Shown: positions 6,792 through 11,979 of the stretch, one piece after another
Numbering within the stretch: the first letter of the stretch is position 1
Layout: each line of letters starts with the position of its first letter
Source: CAZGKX01 sp964525945
GTDB taxonomy: Bacteria > Pseudomonadota > Gammaproteobacteria > Legionellales > Legionellaceae
Assembly (NCBI GenBank): GCA_964525945.1
Contig: CAZGKX010000068.1
Location: 1 to 11,979, forward strand
DNA: 11,979 nt
Direction: 5' to 3'
Position numbers and translations under genes: made by a program
The notes under the pieces: model-generated
Databases searched by the model: none
The model's input: the letters and a program-made list of their open reading frames with translations, nothing else
What the model was told of the DNA's origin: nothing

Positions 6792-7611
6792 GATGGCAAT
6801 AAGTGTTTATAAATTGAAGGGTGTCATTGGCAAAATTATCAGCAGTGATTATATCATTGTGGTTTTTTAGATCAAAAGTGAGCATTTTTTTCGGTTCTAC
6901 GGCTTGGTTAAAGAGCGTTACGCCTTCTTCGTAAGGCACAATTTGATCGCGTTTGCCGTGCAAAACCAACAGGGGGGCGTGCAACTTTGTGATCCGACTC
7001 AATGAATCATAACGATCCCAGGGTTTTAAAAAGAGCCAGGGATAATGGTAGCGCGCTAAGCTCGTTAACGAAGTAAACGGCGATTGTAAAACAACCGCGC
7101 AAAATGGATGCTCAATGCCAAGTTGAGTGGCCACACCGGTGCCCAACGATTCCCCATACAGCACGATTTGTTGCGTGCTTAACCCTTGCTGCAGCAAAAA
7201 GCGCAACGCAGTGCGGGCATCTTCATAAAACCCTTGCTCGGTGGGCTTGCCTTTATTGCCACCATAACCGCGGTATTCCAGTAAAAACACCCCCATCCCG
7301 GCCTTGATAAATTCACGCACCAAAGGCATTCGATAACCAATGTGGCCGGCATTGCCATGCAAAAACAACAGCGTGGGTTGACCTGCAAGCGCGGGCTTGT
7401 ACCATGAGGTCAATGCCACTTGATCGGTGGTTTTTAGCACAATTGTTTGCATATCAGTGGCACCGTAATTGATCAACATGGGTGTTTTTTGGAGGGGAAA
7501 ATAAATCAATTGGCGTTGCAACAAATAGATGAGCAAAACACCAATGCTAAAGCAAATGCAAAAAATCACAATGAATTGCTTGGCCATTTGATGGGGTGTT
7601 AAGTGGGGCAT
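6787..7611 (-). CDS. Membrane-anchored alpha/beta hydrolase (BEM46/ABHD13-like)
   Basis: The 274-residue product has one N-terminal membrane segment (about 12-31) and then an alpha/beta-hydrolase domain resembling the BEM46/ABHD13 and YfhR group of serine hydrolases, whose natural substrates are mostly unknown. The oxyanion-hole strand LLFLHGNAGH is at 81-90. The nucleophile elbow GESLG puts the catalytic serine at 155. D222 (HGKRDQIVP) and H251 (KNHND) complete the triad, so the enzyme should be active. Other family segments are FLLEYRGYGGNKGKPTEQG (109-127) and LQSPFTSL (175-182). The domain could face either side of the inner membrane. The start is uncertain: neither the ATG at 7611 nor the one at 7587 has a clear ribosome site. 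It begins 26 bp after hemW in the same direction and may share its transcript. Confidence 0.85.
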   Translation of the reverse strand: MPHLTPHQMAKQFIVIFCICFSIGVLLIYLLQRQLIYFPLQKTPMLINYGATDMQTIVLKTTDQVALTSWYKPALAGQPTLLFLHGNAGHIGYRMPLVREFIKAGMGVFLLEYRGYGGNKGKPTEQGFYEDARTALRFLLQQGLSTQQIVLYGESLGTGVATQLGIEHPFCAVVLQSPFTSLTSLARYHYPWLFLKPWDRYDSLSRITKLHAPLLVLHGKRDQIVPYEEGVTLFNQAVEPKKMLTFDLKNHNDIITADNFANDTLQFINTYCHP

Positions 7612-7637
7612 GGTTTAAGTATAGACCATTCAACCCT

Positions 7638-8789
7638 TCATGGTTGAGGATTCGCGGGCTCTAAAAATAAACTTTGTAAATCATTGGTGAATCGTCGACC
7701 AAAAGCTGTGATTTGCCAATAATGGTCATGCAATTCCACCAAACCTTTCGCTGCTGCTTGCTTGAGCCCTGGCAGTAACTGCTCCAGCGGTAGGCCTGTT
7801 CGTTCCTTGAATAGGGTGTAAGGAATGGTTTCTTGCAAACGTGTGGTGTTCAGCATAAATTCAAAAACGGCATCTTGATTGGACACCAAATCCAAGGCCG
7901 CACAAAACGATTTATGGGGATTTAGATAGTCGATGGGTTGGCGGTGTTTGCGGGTGCGGTAAATTTGCTGCGTGCAGGGATCAGTGAATTTGCCATGGGC
8001 ACCAGCGCCAATGCCGAAATAATCACCAAATAGCCAATAATTCATGTTGTGTTGCGAACGTTGATTGTCCCGGCAAAAAGCTGAAATTTCATAGCGTTGG
8101 TAACCATGGGCCGCCAATAATGCTAACCCTTGTTCTTCCAGCGATGAAACAATGGCTTCATCTGGCAGTTGCGGTTGTTGTTTGTAAAAAACGGTGTTTG
8201 GTTCAATGGTTAATTGATACCAAGAGATATGTTCTGGAGCATGGCTGATGGCTGTGCGCAAATCTGCTAACCCTTCGCTGATGGATTGACCTGGCAAGCC
8301 ATGCATGATATCGATGTTTATGTTATCGAAACCGGCACTTCGAGCCCTGGTAACTGCATTTTCCGCTTGTTTTTCGTCGTGGATTCGTCCCAATTTTTGC
8401 AAATGTTTGGGATGAAAACTTTGTATCCCTAACGACAGTCGATTGATGCCCAAAGCACGATAATCACGAAAACGTTGTTGTTCAAAGGTGCCAGGATTTG
8501 CTTCTAAAGTGATTTCAATGTTTTTAGAAAAGGGCAAATAACGTTGCAGTTGATTAAACAATTGTTCATACATGGGGGCAGAAAATAAACTTGGTGTGCC
8601 TCCACCTATAAAAATTGACGTTAGTGCGCGGCTGGGAAATTGTGCTAAGTCGTCTTGTAAGTCAGCAACCAATGCTGCTATATATTGTTCTTCCGGTAAT
8701 TGTTCCGGGCTTTTATGGGAATTAAAGTCACAGTACGGGCATTTGCGAATGCACCAAGGGATATGAACATAAAGCGAGAGTGGGAGCAT
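7638..8789 (-). CDS. hemW: Radical SAM heme-binding protein HemW
   Basis: The 383-residue product is a HemW protein, long annotated as a coproporphyrinogen III oxidase-like enzyme. The family is now thought to bind heme and deliver it to respiratory proteins rather than act as HemN. The radical SAM cluster motif is CIRKCPYC with C13, C17 and C20, in PWCIRKCPYCDFNSH, the HemW form. SAM-binding parts include FIGGGTPS (60-67), LEANPG (95-100), RLSLGIQSF (117-125) and IDIMHGLPGQ (159-168). The heme-linked HNxxYW motif is present as HNMNYW (247-252), separating it from HemN. A C-terminal HemN-like winged domain runs from about 300 on. The start MLPLSLYVHIPWC agrees with the family. No ribosome site is obvious. 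It is divergent from mdh across 99 bp and leads into the hydrolase gene; the rdgB neighbour frequent in other gammaproteobacteria is absent here. Confidence 0.93.
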   Translation of the reverse strand: MLPLSLYVHIPWCIRKCPYCDFNSHKSPEQLPEEQYIAALVADLQDDLAQFPSRALTSIFIGGGTPSLFSAPMYEQLFNQLQRYLPFSKNIEITLEANPGTFEQQRFRDYRALGINRLSLGIQSFHPKHLQKLGRIHDEKQAENAVTRARSAGFDNINIDIMHGLPGQSISEGLADLRTAISHAPEHISWYQLTIEPNTVFYKQQPQLPDEAIVSSLEEQGLALLAAHGYQRYEISAFCRDNQRSQHNMNYWLFGDYFGIGAGAHGKFTDPCTQQIYRTRKHRQPIDYLNPHKSFCAALDLVSNQDAVFEFMLNTTRLQETIPYTLFKERTGLPLEQLLPGLKQAAAKGLVELHDHYWQITAFGRRFTNDLQSLFLEPANPQP

Positions 8790-8853
8790 AAGTGTGGAAA
8801 TCAGGCTGGCTTGTTGGAAGCCTCAATAGTATCATGAGATCATTTTTTTCAGC

Positions 8854-8880
8854 TATACTTTGCACTGTCATATTTTGAGG
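8854..8880 (+). promoter_or_regulatory. mdh -10 element and ribosome-binding site
   Basis: TATACT (8854-8859) is a good -10, but no convincing -35 lies 16-18 bp upstream, so an activator may be needed or the start may lie elsewhere. GAGG (8877-8880) with an 8-base spacer to the ATG at 8889 is a clear ribosome-binding site. A 5-bp GGCTT/AAGCC hairpin (8808-8822) lies further upstream in the hemW-mdh gap. Confidence 0.4.
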
Positions 8881-8888
8881 ATAAAACA

Positions 8889-9908
8889 ATGAATGAACGA
8901 GTAAGAGTCGCCATCAGTGGTGCTGCAGGACAAATTGGATATGCATTATTATTTCGCATTGCGTCTGGGCAAATGTTTGGTGAGCATGTTGATGTGGAGT
9001 TGAATTTACTTGAACTTGAGCAATCCATGCCAGCGCTTGAAGGTGTGGCCATGGAATTGGATGATTGTGCTTTTCCTCGTTTAAAACGTATTGTTTGCAC
9101 TTCCAATCTAAACCAAGCCATGGACGGTGTGAACTGGGCGCTGTTGGTCGGTTCTGTACCACGCAAGCAAGGCATGGAGCGTTCTGATTTATTAAAAATC
9201 AATGGCGGTATTTTTATCAACCAAGGCCGTGCTATCAACGATTTCGCCAGCGATGATGTGCGTGTATTCGTGGTCGGTAATCCTTGCAACACCAATTGTT
9301 TAATTGCCAAGCACCATGCCAAAGATGTTCCCGATGATCGCTTTTATGCAATGACTATGCTGGATGAGTTGCGCGGTCGCACGCAATTGGCGAAGAAAGC
9401 GGCGGTTGATATTTCAGCTGTTACGCAAATGACCATTTGGGGCAACCATTCGTCCACGCAATTTCCTGACTTTTACAATGCTAAAATCAACGGTATGCCT
9501 GCTGCTACCGTCATCGATGATGAGCGATGGCTAAAAGAAACGTTTGTGCCAACCGTACAACAACGTGGGGCCGCGATTTTAAAAGCACGGGGTGCATCTT
9601 CTGCGGCTTCTGCAGCAAATGCTATTGTCCGCGGTGTTCATCACCTGGTCACAGATACCCAAGTTGGCGAAACATTTTCTGTTGCTCTCTCATCCCAGGG
9701 TGAATATGGTGTGGACGAAGGTTTGATTTTTTCTTTCCCTTGCCGCCGCGAGCATGGTGTGGTGCGTCGAGTTGGTCTTGAACAGGGCGTAGTGCGTGTT
9801 GTGGAAGGGTTAACGTTTAACGAATACAGCCAAATGAAATTCAATGAAACTTTGGCTGAATTACGTTCAGAGCGTGACGCTGTGAAAGAATTAGGCTTGC
9901 TTGATTAA
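8889..9908 (+). CDS. mdh: Malate dehydrogenase (NAD-dependent)
   Basis: The enzyme interconverts malate and oxaloacetate in the TCA cycle. The 339-residue protein has the nucleotide-binding loop GAAGQIGYA (11-19), an acidic residue at the end of the second strand (LLELE, 40-44), the substrate-binding arginines R92 and R98 in PRKQGMERSD, NPCNTN (131-136), the D159/R162 pair in LDELR, and catalytic H187 in WGNHSST. GEYGVDEGLIFSFPCRREHG (271-290) is typical of the MDH group shared by Legionella-like bacteria and many plants and proteobacteria. All catalytic residues are present. Unusually, residues 288-297 are followed by a near copy (298-307), adding about ten residues relative to the homologues I remember, which explains the length above about 330. 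It is followed 17 bp later by an unknown gene that is probably co-transcribed. Confidence 0.96.
   Translation: MNERVRVAISGAAGQIGYALLFRIASGQMFGEHVDVELNLLELEQSMPALEGVAMELDDCAFPRLKRIVCTSNLNQAMDGVNWALLVGSVPRKQGMERSDLLKINGGIFINQGRAINDFASDDVRVFVVGNPCNTNCLIAKHHAKDVPDDRFYAMTMLDELRGRTQLAKKAAVDISAVTQMTIWGNHSSTQFPDFYNAKINGMPAATVIDDERWLKETFVPTVQQRGAAILKARGASSAASAANAIVRGVHHLVTDTQVGETFSVALSSQGEYGVDEGLIFSFPCRREHGVVRRVGLEQGVVRVVEGLTFNEYSQMKFNETLAELRSERDAVKELGLLD
9750..9809 (+). repeat. 30-bp tandem duplication inside mdh
   Basis: Residues E-H-G-V-V-R (288-293) recur as E-Q-G-V-V-R (298-303), one 30-bp period later. The first 18 bases of the two units agree at 14 positions, and all four differences are at third codon positions, only one changing the residue. 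The second halves of the units are less alike. Confidence 0.7.
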
Positions 9909-9925
9909 TTGTTTAGGATGCGATC

Positions 9926-10549
9926 ATGCCTTTTGATGCAATTGATTATGGATTTACTGAGAATGATGAATACGGCCAAACGCTTCGTTTGGCTGTTACT
10001 GTTTTTGAGACCATGGGTGATCGTGCTGTGTCCGAGCAAGCGTACAAACGCAGTTGCAATGATTATATAAATGCTTACCATGCCTGTTTTGTCACCAGCC
10101 ACGTGATCAATGACAACGCCGAAGTTATGGATGGAGGGGCGTGGCAACCTTTCGACACGTATCGAGAGAATCATCCTGATACAGAGTTGGGGGACCACTT
10201 TAAGCTTTATTTTGCAAAATACTTGCAAAATAAATTTCGGTTGGCCATCGTGGCTCACCACAGTGGGGATTATTTTTCTGATTCTAGCTCTGATGCTGAT
10301 GATAATTGGTCTGACACCGGTGTTTGCGAGGATGAAGAAGGTATTTCGGCTTTCAGCGCTTGCCCCAAAATTGAAATTAAAAGCCGCAAACGCTTTGAGG
10401 AAAAAGAGACACCAGTGCCCAAAGTGCAATACAACAATTTTATGGTTGCAAATGAAAAAAGCCATAAACAGTCTCCTGTTTATGTAAAAAAACCAGACTC
10501 CAAAGCAGTGGACCTAGGGTTTCACTCGATTAGTATGGAGAACAAATAA
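9926..10549 (+). CDS. Uncharacterised protein with acidic serine-rich segment
   Basis: I do not recognise this 207-residue protein. It starts at an ATG with AGGA seven bases upstream, 17 bp after mdh, so it is probably translated from the mdh transcript. Residues 1-112 look like a compact, mostly helical domain (for example ETMGDRAVSEQAYKRSCNDY, 28-47, and GDHFKLYFAKYLQNKFRLAI, 89-108). Residues 115-139 are highly acidic and serine-rich (ten D/E, five S). The remainder (about 140-207) is polar and lysine-rich, probably unstructured. There is no signal peptide or membrane segment. A folded part followed by an acidic polar tail is seen in some secreted effectors of Legionella-like bacteria, but nothing here shows secretion. 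Other reading frames over this interval are open for more than 100 codons, yet only this one has both a ribosome site and operon-like spacing. Confidence 0.7.
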   Translation: MPFDAIDYGFTENDEYGQTLRLAVTVFETMGDRAVSEQAYKRSCNDYINAYHACFVTSHVINDNAEVMDGGAWQPFDTYRENHPDTELGDHFKLYFAKYLQNKFRLAIVAHHSGDYFSDSSSDADDNWSDTGVCEDEEGISAFSACPKIEIKSRKRFEEKETPVPKVQYNNFMVANEKSHKQSPVYVKKPDSKAVDLGFHSISMENK

Positions 10550-10616
10550 TTTGGTGGCCAATGAAAAAACTCCATCGAATAGTGGTGTGTTCAGCATACC
10601 TTTAATCGAGCTTTTT
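10525..10616 (+). terminator. Long stem between convergent genes
   Basis: CTCGATTAGTATG (10525-10537) can pair with CATAC (10595-10599) and TAATCGAG (10603-10610), a 13-bp stem with a 3-base bulge, followed by CTTTTTT on the plus strand. A smaller nested alternative pairs ATGGAG (10535-10540) with CTCCAT (10570-10575). It spans the end of the unknown gene and of the convergent membrane-protein gene. The 57-base loop is long for an intrinsic terminator. Confidence 0.35.
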
Positions 10617-11939
10617 TGGTTTTTGGAGATAATGGCTGCTAAAAAAATCCAAAACGGCTGTGTTTAAATCGTCACGGTATAAGGTTGGTTCAGCAGCGAC
10701 CTTCGGGCATATGTAAATGATATTGGCAAAGGGATTTTGCCAACCCAGCGGAATGGTTTCGCAATAAGGGAATGCGGCATGGATGGTGTTAAACACCCTG
10801 CGCGAATAGTTATCACGGAACAAAGGGCTGGCGATAATGTTCACGATCAAAAGCCCATTGTCGTTTAAATGTTGGGCGATGGCTTGAAAATATTCAACGG
10901 TTAGCAATGACGCAGGGATGGCCGTTTGATGGCTGTAAACATCCGAAAAAATAACATCAAATCGCTGAGTGGTTTGTTGCAAGTAGCTGCGCGCATCCTC
11001 GGCAATAAACGTGCCTTGAATGGGCTGCTGCAGAAAATGGGTTTCGGCGATGGTTTTAATTTCACGATCAATGTCAACATAGGTGACTTTATTGTCCTGT
11101 GTGCCCGTCGCCGTTAAACTAAATCCTCCGGCACCGATCACCAGCAATTCTTTATGGCGCAGACGCAATTCTTTAAACAACAAATGACGCACGAATTCGA
11201 TGTAACGAAACCCTTTGTGGTCAGCTGTTTGCAAGGAACTGCTTGATTTATTGATCACAAACACCTTGCCCAAATGCGGGGTATCGAACACTTGGTAATT
11301 GCCATAATTGTTAGCCCGCTTTAACAACGCGTTTTCAGCATTCACATTCAAGACGCCAATAAACAGTACAGCAAAACACAACCCCAATAATCGCTCCCAG
11401 CCAAGTTGACTGTCGGCTTGCATGATCACAATCAACACCAACAACAATGCACAGTTGATGACAACGGTCCAAGCGACGCCTAAATACTGAAACAATAGCA
11501 ATGAGGTTAACAGGGCTCCTAGAAAGGAGCCAATGGTGCTGAGGAATAACGCCCGTCCATTGATACGGCTGACGCGGTGTTGTTGGTTGAACAAATTCGT
11601 TGTCAAAGGANNNNNNNNNNAATACAAAAACAACCCCAGCAGCAGAGGCAGTTGTGCGATTTGCGTGCTCACATGAAAAAACACATCCATGAAGGCATAA
11701 CTTAAGCCGATGCCAATCCACAGCAGGCTAAATGAAAAATTGCGGCTGAGTTGTTTCACAAAATCGTGGGGGTGGCTGCCTCCTCGCCAATAGCCCAGCG
11801 CAAGAAACAATAAGAACACGCCGATCACAACGCTTGTTATGACAATGCTACCGCCAAAAAAAGGCAGCAATTGACGCATCGTCAAAATTTCAACGGAGAT
11901 GGTAATAAAACCTTCTAACAGCAAAATAATAAAAAGCAT
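10602..11939 (-). CDS. Membrane protein with spermidine-synthase-like domain
   Basis: The reading frame spans 445 codons including four unknown ones at the sequence gap. The N-terminal half is a run of about seven membrane segments (roughly 1-20, 27-50, 68-88, 94-106, 130-150, 153-174, 183-199). It opens with EGFITISVEILTMRQLLPFF and contains ALFLSTIGSFLGALLTSLLL, typical of the fused transporter-like/spermidine-synthase family. The C-terminal half (about 205-435) has a Rossmann methyltransferase-like fold: VIGAGGFSLT (267-276), YVDIDREI (287-294), EDARSYL (314-320) and FDVIFSDVYS (327-336). The DPxGP stretch that follows the catalytic aspartate in true spermidine synthases is absent, so aminopropyl transfer is doubtful and the reaction unknown. 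An in-frame TAG nine bases upstream supports the ATG at 11939. The gene converges on the unknown gene behind mdh. Confidence 0.82.
   Translation of the reverse strand: MLFIILLLEGFITISVEILTMRQLLPFFGGSIVITSVVIGVFLLFLALGYWRGGSHPHDFVKQLSRNFSFSLLWIGIGLSYAFMDVFFHVSTQIAQLPLLLGLFLYXXXXPLTTNLFNQQHRVSRINGRALFLSTIGSFLGALLTSLLLFQYLGVAWTVVINCALLLVLIVIMQADSQLGWERLLGLCFAVLFIGVLNVNAENALLKRANNYGNYQVFDTPHLGKVFVINKSSSSLQTADHKGFRYIEFVRHLLFKELRLRHKELLVIGAGGFSLTATGTQDNKVTYVDIDREIKTIAETHFLQQPIQGTFIAEDARSYLQQTTQRFDVIFSDVYSHQTAIPASLLTVEYFQAIAQHLNDNGLLIVNIIASPLFRDNYSRRVFNTIHAAFPYCETIPLGWQNPFANIIYICPKVAAEPTLYRDDLNTAVLDFFSSHYLQKPKKLD
11611..11620. other. Assembly gap (10 N)
   Basis: Ten undetermined bases lie in the fourth membrane segment of the membrane protein, between residues ...GLFLY and PLTTNLF.... 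Both flanks are in the same frame across ten bases. From the family pattern more residues than four would be expected here, so the real gap is probably longer. Confidence 0.95.
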
Positions 11940-11979
11940 GTGAGCCTATTGATGCGTTAATACGTGCAATGGCTTATCC

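Noticed and set aside
6679..6870. Plus-strand 63-codon frame with AAGGA five to six bases ahead of its ATG.
   Set aside because: It runs through the plsY promoter gap and then antisense over the end of the hydrolase gene. The predicted protein looks like no family and has no internal pattern; the ribosome-like site is probably chance.
9354..9389. MDH segment MTMLDELRGRTQL looked like loss of active-site residues compared with MTRLDHNR forms.
   Set aside because: The aspartate and arginine that matter (D159, R162) and catalytic H187 are kept; Legionella-type enzymes, as I recall them, carry the same LDELR.
9905..10465. Minus-strand 186-codon frame opposite the unknown gene.
   Set aside because: It ends against the mdh stop, has no plausible promoter or ribosome site, and the opposite strand has better start and spacing evidence.
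10110..10487. Plus-strand 125-codon frame with an apparent membrane segment, inside the unknown gene behind mdh.
   Set aside because: It lies in another frame of 9926-10549, lacks a clear ribosome site and operon spacing, and its hydrophobic stretch comes from reading the acidic codons out of frame.

Overview
The window looks like an ordinary chromosomal segment of a gammaproteobacterium, probably of the Legionella/Coxiella branch (Legionellales). The evidence is the classic back-to-back tsaD and rpsU-dnaG-rpoD arrangement, with a yqeY gene inserted between rpsU and dnaG as in many non-enteric gammaproteobacteria. The malate dehydrogenase also resembles, from memory, the Legionella form (PRKQGMERSDLL and LDELR segments). 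No mobile element, phage gene, CRISPR array or rRNA is visible.

Left part (1-4900), all on the minus strand: the macromolecular synthesis operon rpsU (ribosomal protein S21), yqeY, dnaG (primase), rpoD (primary sigma factor), then a tRNA with anticodon CAU that is best read as the lysidine-modified tRNA-Ile2. These genes link translation, replication and transcription start-up. A strong sigma-70-type promoter lies ahead of rpsU, a second possible one lies just ahead of rpoD, and a hairpin separates yqeY from dnaG. The 220 bp between rpoD and the tRNA hold three hairpins, two of which look like terminators for the opposite strand. Positions 1-111, downstream of the tRNA, show no gene I can support.

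Middle part (4900-8800): tsaD (tRNA t6A modification) runs rightward from its own promoter, with a short dyad between it and the rpsU promoter. It converges with plsY (phospholipid synthesis). Upstream of plsY on the minus strand are a membrane-anchored alpha/beta hydrolase and hemW (radical SAM, heme-binding).

Right part (8800-11979): mdh (malate dehydrogenase) runs rightward, followed 17 bp later by an unrecognised 207-residue protein with a strongly acidic, serine-rich segment. Converging on it is a minus-strand membrane protein with a C-terminal spermidine-synthase-like domain, interrupted by a 10-N assembly gap.

I found no clearly new multi-gene system. The points most worth a second look are the 30-bp coding tandem duplication in mdh, the unknown protein behind mdh, the unexplained plus-strand terminators near the tRNA, and the dyad between the tsaD and rpsU promoters.
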